From Achromobacter xylosoxidans (lineage in GTDB: Bacteria > Pseudomonadota > Gammaproteobacteria > Burkholderiales > Burkholderiaceae_B), in the NCBI RefSeq assembly GCF_001457475.1, contig NZ_LN831029.1:3596001-3660000 (forward strand): DNA of 64,000 nt, given 5' to 3'. This document shows positions 9,569 through 17,642 of this stretch, one piece after another. Within the stretch, counting starts at the first letter, position 1; the number at the start of each line of letters is the position of its first letter. The translations under genes and the position numbers were made by a program. The notes beneath the pieces were generated by a model. The model saw nothing but the letters and a program-made list of their open reading frames with translations. It was not told the origin of the DNA and ran no database searches.

Positions 9569-10340
9569 TCTTGTCTCCTGGCGCGGTTCCCGTGGCTTTC
9601 AGGTGCGCGATCTTTTCGGCCGGCAGGGCCTGCACGGCCTTGGCGAAGTCCCCGGCTTGCCGGCCGGATCTGGCCAGCAGCGCCGCGATGTCGGGATCGG
9701 CGTCGAAATTCGATGCCACCGTGAAGTAGAGGAACATGTATTGCTGCATGTCCTGCCTGTCTTCGATTCGGTATTTGGTCCAGGCCGTCCTGGCCACTTT
9801 GGCCACCACCCGACGCACTTCGGCGCTGCTGCGGTAATCGCCCAGGGCGTCGCGATGCTGGGCGTACAGCCAGCGCGTGACCTCCACGATGGGGATGCGC
9901 ACCTGCCCCAGCAACTTGCGGCTCAGCGCCAACTCCATGTGCTCGTCGGGATAGATATGCAATTCCAGGTACAGCGGGCCGTCGCCCGGCGGGATCTCGG
10001 CCGCCGGGAAATGCACTGGCGTCTCTTTGTTGAAGATCACCTGTTCCAGCTTGCCGTCGAACATGTGCTGGCGGACTTCCTCGCCGTCCGCGCCGCGCCA
10101 GGCCACCTTGAAATCGGTGCCCTTGAGGCTGTAGCAGCAGGTCACCGAGCCCTCGCCGCCTCCCGCACCGATGGAACCGGTGGCGGCCGAACTTCCGTGG
10201 GTATCGGTGATCTGGACGCGGTCCAGGTCCCAGGGCGTGTAGTTGTACGCCACGAACGACAGCCCCTGATAACTGGGCTCGCCATTGCATCCCGCCAACA
10301 TCCCCAGCCACAGCAGCAGGACGACCAAGCCCTTACGCAT
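9561..10340 (-). CDS. DUF3304 lipoprotein, putative immunity protein for the Tle1-like effector
   Basis: This is a 259-residue predicted lipoprotein. The start at 10340 gives a short lipoprotein signal (MRKGLVVLLLWLGMLAGC) with the lipobox cysteine at residue 18; longer upstream readings have no signal and Arg/Trp-rich shadow composition. The mature part starts YQGLSFVAYNYTPWDL and has a VTCCYSL motif characteristic of DUF3304, followed by a helical C-terminus. The start overlaps the DUF4123 stop by 8 bp and the stop overlaps the effector start by 8 bp, so the three genes form one tight translational unit. Tle1 lipases are commonly neutralised by periplasmic lipoproteins, so an immunity role is likely but inferred from position. 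Confidence 0.75.
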   Translation of the reverse strand: MRKGLVVLLLWLGMLAGCNGEPSYQGLSFVAYNYTPWDLDRVQITDTHGSSAATGSIGAGGGEGSVTCCYSLKGTDFKVAWRGADGEEVRQHMFDGKLEQVIFNKETPVHFPAAEIPPGDGPLYLELHIYPDEHMELALSRKLLGQVRIPIVEVTRWLYAQHRDALGDYRSSAEVRRVVAKVARTAWTKYRIEDRQDMQQYMFLYFTVASNFDADPDIAALLARSGRQAGDFAKAVQALPAEKIAHLKATGTAPGDKNG

Positions 10341-11307
10341 GCAACACTCCCTGTTCCGCTTCCCGTTCCTGTTCCGCCCGCAGCAGCGCATCCCACACCG
10401 CGTCGGGCACGTGTGCCAGCGCCTGCGACAACCCCTCGCCCTGGAAGTCCCGCAGCGCCGGCGCGATCGCCTCGTGTTCGTCAAAGCGCGGGGAAATGGT
10501 GATGCCCCACGCCACGTAGTCCAGCATGTCGCGCTCGCTCTCGATACCGTAGGCCCGCGCCCGCGCCATCTGTTCGGCCACGCGCGCCACCAGTTCGTCC
10601 TGCCGCAGTTCGCCGCCCAGCACGCCCAGGTAGATGCGGCGGATCTGCACGGCCAGCTTGTCCGGATAGTCCAGGTCCAGCAGCGCCTGGTGCTGCGCCA
10701 GCGTGAACGGCTGCTGCCGCGGCGCATCGGCGGCGGGCCGCTGGCCCGGGCCGGCCCACTGCGCCATGGTGCCGTCGCGGCGCGCGTAGCGCAGCAGATT
10801 GAACGGCGCCAGGAAGCGCGCGCGCTCGGACGGCGTCCAGACCTGGAAGGCGCGGTCGAGGATGCGGCTGTCGTACAGGTGCAGGTAATACTCGCGGCCG
10901 TCAGGCAAGCCGTATTCGCCGTGATAGGCGAAATGCGCCATCAGTTCGGCCAGCGGCAAGGGCGACACGAGATGCGTCAGCGCGTACGCGCCGCCCTCGG
11001 CCTGGTGCAGCCGCTTGAGCAGCCGCAGCAATTCCGAGGTCCGCGGCTGCGACGGGCCGCGCCACAATTCGAAGCGGCTCAGGTCATCGACCTCGATCAG
11101 CAACGGCGCGATGTCTTCGTAGATCGCCAGCTCGGTGCCGACCCAGATCGACCCAAAGCTGAGGTCCGCGCTGGCCCGGATCGGGCCGGCCAGTTCGGCG
11201 TGGCCGCGCAAGTCCACCAGCAGGTAGGTGTTCAAGCTGGCGCCGCCGGCGGCCAGTTCGCCGGCCTGCGCCAGCGTGTCGTTGAGACGGGATTCCCAAT
11301 CCATCAT
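10333..11307 (-). CDS. DUF4123 T6SS effector adaptor/chaperone
   Basis: This 324-residue cytoplasmic protein has a DUF4123 domain in its N-terminal ~140 residues (from LNTYLLVDLRG through HLYDSRILDRAF). DUF4123 proteins (Tap/Tec type) load specific effectors onto their VgrG, and the gene sits exactly between a vgrG and an effector module, as known adaptors do. The start at 11307 (MMDWES, ATG ATG) leaves 10 bp from the vgrG stop; a longer in-frame reading runs into the vgrG end and is Ser/Arg-rich noise. The C-terminal half is helical and probably determines cargo specificity; it contains no catalytic motif that I recognise. Confidence 0.85.
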   Translation of the reverse strand: MMDWESRLNDTLAQAGELAAGGASLNTYLLVDLRGHAELAGPIRASADLSFGSIWVGTELAIYEDIAPLLIEVDDLSRFELWRGPSQPRTSELLRLLKRLHQAEGGAYALTHLVSPLPLAELMAHFAYHGEYGLPDGREYYLHLYDSRILDRAFQVWTPSERARFLAPFNLLRYARRDGTMAQWAGPGQRPAADAPRQQPFTLAQHQALLDLDYPDKLAVQIRRIYLGVLGGELRQDELVARVAEQMARARAYGIESERDMLDYVAWGITISPRFDEHEAIAPALRDFQGEGLSQALAHVPDAVWDALLRAEQEREAEQGVLHA

Positions 11308-11317
11308 GCCGCGCCCC

Positions 11318-14194
11318 TCACGCCTTGTCGGTGATGGACTGCACGCCATCCTGCGCGTCCAGCACGCACTGCTTGCAGACGGTGAATTGCGGGAAGGCGT
11401 AAGGCAGCCGGTCCGGTCCGGCGAACTGCTTGTTGCCGGTCTTGACGTCGATGCGGCCCGGCGCGGTGACGGTGATGTTGCCGCCTTCGAGCACGATGCT
11501 GGCGCCCGCCGCCGTGGCAATGCGGATGCGCTTGGGCGCGGCATACTCCACCGCGCTCTGGGCGCTGCCGATCTTCAGGTCCTGCTGCGCCTGCACGCGC
11601 AGGATGTCGTGCTGCGCCTGGATGTCGACGTTGCCCTTGGCCGAGATCAGGTCCAGGCCCGATTCCGCGCCGCCCTGCTGCAGGCCGGCCACGATGCCCA
11701 GGCCCTGGCCGGTATGCAGGCGCAAGGCGCCCATCACCGCCAGGTTCTGGTCCTTGCCCGCGGACCAGTGCACCGCCTCGCCGGCGGTGTACTGTAAATG
11801 CTGGCCGGCGACCTGCGCCAGGCCGGCGCGCGCCGCCATCAGCACCACCGGGTCGGTGGCATGCGGCACCTTGCCCTGCGCCGCGGCGGTGTGCTTGGCC
11901 GACGCGTCGCCGCGCGCCCCGCCCAGGCTCTCGCCCGCCACGGTGCCGGAGACCGCGCGGTGCATCGCCGCCAACGGCGCCTTGTCGCCATCGAGCACGC
12001 TGGCGCCGGGGCCGCGCGTGCCCTGCACCGTCGCCAGCCGCAGGCCCTGGTGCGCGCCCACCACGCCATCGAGCGAACGCGCCATCTGGTCGGTCTGGCC
12101 GGCCAGCGCCTGCACCCCGGCGGCGTCGCCGATGGCGCTGGCGTTGGCGCCGGTGGCGCTATAGGTGCTCAGCAGCACGCCGGCGCCGCCGCGCACCGCG
12201 CCATAGCCGTCGGTGCGCAATTCCGCGCCCAGGCCGCGCAGGCCGCCGCGATAGTTGCCGGCCTGGTGGATCAGGTGGCCCAGGTTCAGCTCGCTGGCCT
12301 GCTCGCTGCTCTTGATCTGCATGCGCAGCTGGCCGTCGGTATCGTCGAACACGATCTGGTTGTAGCCGGAGCCGCCGAATTCCTTGCTCTTGAAGCCGCT
12401 CAACGCGGCCGCGTTGCGGTGGTTCTCGTCGCCGCCGGCCGCGCCATGCCAGGCCGGCGCATTGCCGGACGCCAGGTTGGCCTGCGCGCTGGGCGCGCCA
12501 TCGCGGGCCGCGGCGTAGACCTGCGTGTCGGCCTTGGCGCCCTGGCGGCCGCCGGGCGTGGCCGGCGTGCCGCCTTCGCCGCGGCCGTTGTACAACGCGC
12601 CCACGACGATGGGCTGGTCGATGTCGTCGTCCAGGAAACGCACCAGCACTTCCTGGCCGATGCGCGGCACGAAACTGATGCCCATGCCGGCGCCCGACTG
12701 GCGCTGCGCCACCCGTACCCAGCGGCTGCGGGCTTCGCCATCGGCGCCGCTCCCTTGCCAATGGAAGCGGATGCGCACGTCGCCGCGCTTGTTGCGCAGG
12801 ATCTCGTCCTGCTCCTTCGGCTGGGTGCCGCCTTCGGCATCCGTCACGACGGCGGTATGCACGCCGTGCACCGAGGGCGCGCCCGCCAACCGCGCGCCGC
12901 GGGCGCTTGGCAACGGCGGCCGCCAGGGGCGGTCGCAGCGCACGGCCTCGAAACGGTTGGCATAGCCGACCTCGCGCGCCTTGGCCAGCACCGCCGGGTC
13001 CACGCGCAGCGACACGGCTTCATGCGGTTCGGCGCCCGGCGCGGCCAGCGCGTCGCCGTCCAGCACCAGGTGCGCATCCAGCCCTCCCAGGCGCTGGGCC
13101 AGCGAGGCCCGCGTCTCGGGCGGCAGGTTGTTGATGCCCGCGTGTTCGACGCGATCGAGCGCGAACTCCGGTTCGAAGCCGCCTTCCCCGGCCGGCCCCA
13201 GCGGCGACAGATCCCGCAACGTAAAACGCGTGCCGGAACGGAAGGTGCGCACCACCCCCAGGCCGACGAAGGTCTCGGCCCGGGCGCGCAGGGCTTCGGT
13301 CGCCAGATTGGCCTGGCGCCGCGCCTGCGCTTCATCGGCGAAACCACCGTGGCCGGCGACCTCGTACCAATCCAGCCCCGCGGCGTCGTCCTGGCCGCTG
13401 GCCGGATTGACCAGCGCCTGCGCCGCCACCGCGCGCTTGCCGCTGTCGTGCCAGCCCAGCACGGTGATGCTGTCGGGCACGCGGCGGCGCTGGCGCGCCA
13501 GCATCTGCACGGTGTCGCGCGACTCGGTCGCGGCGGCCCGCTGGAAGCGGATGCCGCCGCCGGCGGACTCGGCGTCTTCGGCCAGGCCGCGGCTGTCGGC
13601 GAACAACTGCACCACGTGGCGCGCCGGCACGCCGGCGTCTTCCAGCACGGTCCAGCCCAGGCCGGCCTCGGCCAGCAGGCGGGCAATGAAGTCGTAGTCG
13701 GTCTCGCGGTACTGCGTGGTGTAGGGACGCGGCGCCAGGTCGGCCAGCGCCGCCTCCACGTCGCCGGCGACGCGGTAGACATACCCTTCGTAGCCGTCCA
13801 GCACATGGCGCACGATGTCCAGCACGGGCTTGGCCTCGAACACGCGGCTGGCGCGCCGCTGCGTGGCCAGCCACAGCCATGGCACCACCGTCAGCCGGTA
13901 GCGCGCCAGGCCGGCGTCGCCGGACAGCAATTCCGCTTCGCGGACGACGCCGCTGCGCCCGGCGCGGCTGCCGTCGGCGCGGGTGGTCCACAGCGTGACG
14001 GGCCGCGAGATCATGTCCTGCAAGGACAGGCCGGCGTTGTCGGACAGCGCCACCACGCGCCATTGCCCCACGCCCGAGAGCGCTTCGCGCGCGACCCAGC
14101 CTTCCACCTGCAACGACGCGAGCGCGCCCTCGCCCTGCAGGCCGTAAAGGCGGGCATCGGAATTGAACAGGCCGGTGTTCGCGGTCGGATCCAT
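11318..14194 (-). CDS. vgrG: T6SS spike protein VgrG (no effector extension)
   Basis: This 958-residue VgrG has the gp27-like N-terminal region with TQYRETDYDFIARLLAEAGL, a gp5 OB-fold region ending FLDDDIDQPIVVGALYNGRG, and a DUF2345 region finishing near GNKQFAGPDRLPY. The C-terminus is short (FTVCKQCVLDAQDG, a CxxC pair) and carries no toxin domain, so it should deliver its cargo through the DUF4123 adaptor encoded 10 bp downstream. The start at 14194 (MDPTANTGLF) was chosen because VgrG homology begins there; the in-frame upstream extension is unconvincing. It shares motifs with the larger VgrG at 1427-6604, but is encoded on the other strand as part of its own effector island. Confidence 0.92.
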   Translation of the reverse strand: MDPTANTGLFNSDARLYGLQGEGALASLQVEGWVAREALSGVGQWRVVALSDNAGLSLQDMISRPVTLWTTRADGSRAGRSGVVREAELLSGDAGLARYRLTVVPWLWLATQRRASRVFEAKPVLDIVRHVLDGYEGYVYRVAGDVEAALADLAPRPYTTQYRETDYDFIARLLAEAGLGWTVLEDAGVPARHVVQLFADSRGLAEDAESAGGGIRFQRAAATESRDTVQMLARQRRRVPDSITVLGWHDSGKRAVAAQALVNPASGQDDAAGLDWYEVAGHGGFADEAQARRQANLATEALRARAETFVGLGVVRTFRSGTRFTLRDLSPLGPAGEGGFEPEFALDRVEHAGINNLPPETRASLAQRLGGLDAHLVLDGDALAAPGAEPHEAVSLRVDPAVLAKAREVGYANRFEAVRCDRPWRPPLPSARGARLAGAPSVHGVHTAVVTDAEGGTQPKEQDEILRNKRGDVRIRFHWQGSGADGEARSRWVRVAQRQSGAGMGISFVPRIGQEVLVRFLDDDIDQPIVVGALYNGRGEGGTPATPGGRQGAKADTQVYAAARDGAPSAQANLASGNAPAWHGAAGGDENHRNAAALSGFKSKEFGGSGYNQIVFDDTDGQLRMQIKSSEQASELNLGHLIHQAGNYRGGLRGLGAELRTDGYGAVRGGAGVLLSTYSATGANASAIGDAAGVQALAGQTDQMARSLDGVVGAHQGLRLATVQGTRGPGASVLDGDKAPLAAMHRAVSGTVAGESLGGARGDASAKHTAAAQGKVPHATDPVVLMAARAGLAQVAGQHLQYTAGEAVHWSAGKDQNLAVMGALRLHTGQGLGIVAGLQQGGAESGLDLISAKGNVDIQAQHDILRVQAQQDLKIGSAQSAVEYAAPKRIRIATAAGASIVLEGGNITVTAPGRIDVKTGNKQFAGPDRLPYAFPQFTVCKQCVLDAQDGVQSITDKA

Positions 14195-14220
14195 TGCGGG
14201 AAAACCTAGGTCAGGCGCGC

Positions 14221-15105
14221 TCACGGCTCGATGTGAGCTTGCGCATTGGGACATTCCGGAGCAGTGCCCCAGTGGCCCGCGCAAACGCGCAGGCGGCATT
14301 GTTCGCTTTCAAGAAAGCCAAGCTTGCGGCATTCCGCCAGGCGCGCCGACAGCGGCGACCCCGGCAGCTCGCGGATGAAGATACCGTCGGTCTTGTAGAC
14401 CTTCGTGCCCGGCGGCGACGCGGGCGGCAGGCCATACGACATCAGGGTCGCCAGCAGGGCGGCGTCGCTGTCGTTGCGGGGCGCCGCCTTGCCGCGCGCC
14501 GGCGCGGTCTTCGAAGTAGCGGCCGGCGTGGCCGCCGCGGCCGGGCCGGGGGCCTTGGCGGTGGCCGCGCGCGGCGTGGCGGAGGCAGGCTTGGGCGGGG
14601 CCGCCGTCACCGCCAGCGCGGCCAGCGGGTTGGGCACGTCCGCCTCGGACGGGCGGGTCAGTTGCGCCAACGGATGATCGTCGATGATGGCCGCGGCATT
14701 CGAGGGCGCGGCATCGGCATTCGCGGGCATGCTCGCGCGCGGCGCTGCCGGCATACCGGCAGCGCCCGCGTTGGCGGCGGGCGCCTGGGTCTGAGTCTGG
14801 GTCTGAGGCTGGGATGGGCGCGGCGCGTCGCCATCCACGCGCGCCACCACCACCGGCAATTGCGCCGTGTCATACACCGCCCACAGTCCCGCGCCGGCGG
14901 CGCCCAGGAACAGCAGCAGCAACACCAGCAGCGGCGTCCTGGAACGTTGCCGGACAGGCAGGTGCTTGACCTCGGCATCGGGCACGCGGCCTTCGAGCGA
15001 GGCAAGAATGCGCGACGACTGCGGCTCATCCACGGCGGATGAACGCCCCGCCAGCAAGCTGGGAATGGCGGGCGGAGGTCGCGATTTTTTTTCGTCTTCT
15101 GCCAT
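14221..15105 (-). CDS. T6SS-linked single-pass membrane protein with Pro/Ala-rich linker and Cys-rich C-terminus
   Basis: This 294-residue protein is not recognised as a named family. Residues 1-57 are polar and cytoplasmic, ~58-80 form one transmembrane helix (TPLLVLLLLFLGAAGAGLWAV), ~90-215 are a low-complexity Pro/Ala/Gln/Thr linker, and the last ~60 residues form a compact domain with three cysteines (CRKLGF, ESEQCRLRVCAGH) plus one more near the end (APECPN). The layout suggests an inner-membrane anchor with a disulfide-stabilised periplasmic domain. It is the first gene of the minus-strand vgrG module, 26 bp upstream of vgrG, and is divergent from the TagX-like peptidase, so a role in T6SS assembly or spike loading is plausible but unproven. 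Confidence 0.7.
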   Translation of the reverse strand: MAEDEKKSRPPPAIPSLLAGRSSAVDEPQSSRILASLEGRVPDAEVKHLPVRQRSRTPLLVLLLLFLGAAGAGLWAVYDTAQLPVVVARVDGDAPRPSQPQTQTQTQAPAANAGAAGMPAAPRASMPANADAAPSNAAAIIDDHPLAQLTRPSEADVPNPLAALAVTAAPPKPASATPRAATAKAPGPAAAATPAATSKTAPARGKAAPRNDSDAALLATLMSYGLPPASPPGTKVYKTDGIFIRELPGSPLSARLAECRKLGFLESEQCRLRVCAGHWGTAPECPNAQAHIEP

Positions 15106-15296
15106 GCGAGGTTCCGTGTCGGCAGGGGCTTGGTCGGCCCCTATTAACCAAGGTGATCGAGAATACCCGATGACATCTTTTAGATCACGGCATCTTGTTA
15201 CGATTCCTAAAGCATCGACGCTGTCTGCAACGCCCTGGCGCTTGCCTCAATCACGAATAGAACAAAAGATTACGCCTTCGTGATTGAGGGATACCG
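15106..15296. promoter_or_regulatory. Divergent promoter region between T6SS membrane protein and tagX-like gene
   Basis: This 191-bp gap is clearly AT-richer than its flanks and separates two divergent T6SS transcription units, so it must hold promoters for both. It contains AT-rich stretches such as CTATTAACCAAGG (15140s), ATCTTTTAGATC (15175s) and TTGTTACGATTCCTAAAG (15190s). None forms an unambiguous -35/-10 pair. The right end holds the perfect inverted repeat listed separately. Confidence 0.5.
15245..15289 (+). promoter_or_regulatory. Perfect 13-bp inverted repeat covering the tagX ribosome-binding site
   Basis: CCTCAATCACGAA (15245-15257) and TTCGTGATTGAGG (15277-15289) are exact reverse complements separated by 19 bases. 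The right arm contains most of the GAGGG Shine-Dalgarno sequence (15286-15290) that serves the TTG start at 15297. In RNA this would fold into a hairpin that hides the ribosome-binding site; as DNA it could also be an operator for a dimeric regulator. No T-run follows, so it is not a typical terminator. Confidence 0.7.
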
Positions 15297-16148
15297 TTGC
15301 TACTTCTACTGCCCCTATATTTTCTGCTCGCGATCGGCGTCTCCGCGCTGCTGGTGTTCCCGTCTTTCAGGGCCGGGACCGCGCGGGGCGCGCGCGCGTT
15401 CGCACAGGGAATACGCCGCCGCGTGGCGCGCGGCGCGGGGCAGGCGGGCGGCGTGGTGGGCGGCTCGGCGCAAGTGGTGCGCGCCGGCGTCGGCAAGGCC
15501 GGCAACACGTTTTCGGCGTACCGCTGGCAGATCGCCGCCGGGCTCGCGGTGGTGCTGCTTCCGTCCCTTTTCGCTTTCGTCATGCGACACAATCACACAT
15601 TTATTTACGAGGATCGGATGGCCGGTCCGGACCCGCGCATCCAGGCGCTGTTGACGGGCGAACGGCTGGTCCCGCCGCCACCGCTGCCGCCCGAAGTGTT
15701 CACCACGCGCGAGGTGGAACTGGTGCGTCCCAACCTGGGCGGCGCCAGCCGCGACTGGAATCTGCTGGACGCCGACTACCGTCAGCGTCTGCTGGCGGCC
15801 TACCGCGTGATGCGCGAAGAACATGGCTATGAAATGGTGTTGATCGAGGGCTACCGCAGCCCCGAGCGCCAGGAGGAATTGGCGAGCAAAGGCTCGCACG
15901 TGACCAACGCCGGCGCCTACCAGAGCTATCACCAGTACGGGCTGGCCGCCGACAGCGCGTTCCTGCGCGACGGCAAGGTGGTGGTCTCCGAGAAGGACCC
16001 GTGGGCCATGCGCGGCTACGAGCTGTTCGGCGAAACCGCCGAACGCGTCGGCCTGACCTGGGGCGGACGCTGGAAGCTGATGGACTTCGGCCACACCGAG
16101 CTGCGCCGCCCGGGCGTCATGCGCCGCGATACGGGGGCCGCGCAATGA
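15297..16148 (+). CDS. tagX: TagX-like M15 peptidoglycan peptidase, membrane-anchored, TTG start
   Basis: This 283-residue protein has two hydrophobic segments (residues 1-20 and ~78-95) followed by a periplasmic M15-family zinc peptidase domain. The zinc-binding signature is SYHQYGLAAD (H212, D219) and the second part is MDFGHTEL (H266); the GYRSPERQ segment is also typical of the family. M15 enzymes cleave peptidoglycan peptide stems. TagX, an L,D-endopeptidase of this type, is needed for T6SS machine insertion, which fits the position between T6SS genes. The start is TTG at 15297 with GAGGG 6 bases upstream; the site lies within a 13-bp inverted repeat, suggesting controlled translation. 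Assignment to TagX rather than a generic VanY-like carboxypeptidase is by context. Confidence 0.8.
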   Translation: MLLLLPLYFLLAIGVSALLVFPSFRAGTARGARAFAQGIRRRVARGAGQAGGVVGGSAQVVRAGVGKAGNTFSAYRWQIAAGLAVVLLPSLFAFVMRHNHTFIYEDRMAGPDPRIQALLTGERLVPPPPLPPEVFTTREVELVRPNLGGASRDWNLLDADYRQRLLAAYRVMREEHGYEMVLIEGYRSPERQEELASKGSHVTNAGAYQSYHQYGLAADSAFLRDGKVVVSEKDPWAMRGYELFGETAERVGLTWGGRWKLMDFGHTELRRPGVMRRDTGAAQ

Positions 16149-16218
16149 TCCGATCATCTTGCGCCGCTACCCTGCCCCTCACGCTTACTCGAACAACCGA
16201 CCACCGCTACGAACCCAC

Positions 16219-17619
16219 ATGACCCGCTTTCTCAAAACCGGCCTGCTGCTGGCCCTGGTCTTCGGTGTGGTCTGGCTGGCCGTCATCATCTGGTGGCAGG
16301 AATCGCGCACGCTGCCCACGGGGCTCGACATCGGCCTGTACCTGTTCGCGCTGCCGCTGGCGCTGATCGCGGCCGGCTGGGCCGGCCTGCGCATCGCGCG
16401 CGCGCGCCGCGAAGCCCGTGCCGCCGCCGCCGCAGCCCCCGCCGACGCACCGGCCGCGACGTCCGCCGCGGCGGCGCCCGCCATTACCCGGCTGGTGGCC
16501 CTGGCCGGCGCCGCGCGCGCCGCGCCCGGCAGCGACCCCGCCGCCATCCACGCCGCGCTGGCCAAACAGCAGCGCCCGGACCTGGACGAAACGCTCAAGA
16601 ATGCGCGCGGCTATCCCGTCTTCAGCGCCCGTGCCGCGCACCTGGACAGCGATGCCCTGCGCGAGATCGCCGAAACCGACGACACGCCGGCGGCGGCGCG
16701 CACCGAGGACTGCCTGCGCGCCACCGCCCTGTTGTGCGAAGTGATCGAAACACTGTCACGCGATGCCCGCGCCCACGTGCTGGAGCACGGCACGCCGGAG
16801 CGCGACGACGACTGGCCCCTGTTGCAGCTGGAACTGCTGCTGCCGGCCCAATGGCCGTCGGCCGCGCGCGAACACGCCCAGGCGCGGGCGCGGCAGGCCG
16901 CGGCCTGGCCCGCGGCGCGCCTGGGCCTGCGGCCGCACGAGGCGCGCGACGCCTTGGCCAGCGACGGCCTGCTGCGCGAACTGGCGCTGGAGCCAGCGAC
17001 GGCCGCCCGCGCGCCGCTGCGCATCGTGGCCGCGGCCGATTCGTTCATCGACAGCCATGTGGTGGGTGAATGGGACGCCGGCGGCCTGCTGGTCGGCAAC
17101 GGCAATCCGCAAGGGCGCGTGCCCGGCGAAGCGGCCGCCGGCCTGCTGCTGGACCTGAACCTGGCCCCGCCCGCGACGCCCGGCAATGGCGCGCCCGCCG
17201 CGCCGCCGGCGGGCGCCTTCGCGCTGACGCTGTCACCCATGGCGCATCGCGCCACCGGCGCCGATGACCGCGGCGCCGCCAACGAACCGATACTGGCCGA
17301 GCTGACGACCCGCTTCCTGGAACAACATGAACGCCGCGCGCAGGACATCCGCGCGCTGGTCAGCGACGCCGACCATCGCGGCAGCCGTCCGCTGGAAGCC
17401 GCGGGGCTGGCCAGCACGCTGTTCACCACCCTCGACCCGAACCAGGATTGCCTGGCGGTCGGCGGCGCCTGCGGCTATACCGGCGCCGCCGCGCACCTGC
17501 TGACGTTGTCGGTCGCCGCTGAAGCCTGCGCCCAGGCCGAGGCGCCGGTGCTCGCCGTGATGACCCAGGACCCCATGTTGCGTACGCTCGCGCTGCTGTC
17601 CCCTTCCCCCTCCGCCTGA
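16219..17619 (+). CDS. T6SS-associated inner-membrane protein with thiolase-fold-like C-terminal region
   Basis: This 466-residue protein has two N-terminal transmembrane helices (residues ~5-27 and ~38-58), then an Ala-rich stretch and a large soluble domain. The end (CGYTGAAAHLLTLSVAAEAC and PVLAVMTQDPMLR) resembles the end of beta-ketoacyl-synthase/thiolase folds, with a Gly-rich loop and a final strand, but I see no Cys-His-His active site in the expected order. It is therefore probably a structural relative rather than an enzyme. It lies between the TagX-like gene and tssM, 23 bp before tssM, so it should be co-expressed with the membrane complex. The start ATG at 16219 was chosen because the preceding in-frame residues are not hydrophobic. 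Confidence 0.75.
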   Translation: MTRFLKTGLLLALVFGVVWLAVIIWWQESRTLPTGLDIGLYLFALPLALIAAGWAGLRIARARREARAAAAAAPADAPAATSAAAAPAITRLVALAGAARAAPGSDPAAIHAALAKQQRPDLDETLKNARGYPVFSARAAHLDSDALREIAETDDTPAAARTEDCLRATALLCEVIETLSRDARAHVLEHGTPERDDDWPLLQLELLLPAQWPSAAREHAQARARQAAAWPAARLGLRPHEARDALASDGLLRELALEPATAARAPLRIVAAADSFIDSHVVGEWDAGGLLVGNGNPQGRVPGEAAAGLLLDLNLAPPATPGNGAPAAPPAGAFALTLSPMAHRATGADDRGAANEPILAELTTRFLEQHERRAQDIRALVSDADHRGSRPLEAAGLASTLFTTLDPNQDCLAVGGACGYTGAAAHLLTLSVAAEACAQAEAPVLAVMTQDPMLRTLALLSPSPSA

Positions 17620-17642
17620 CCCCCATAAGAAAAGCCAGAATC

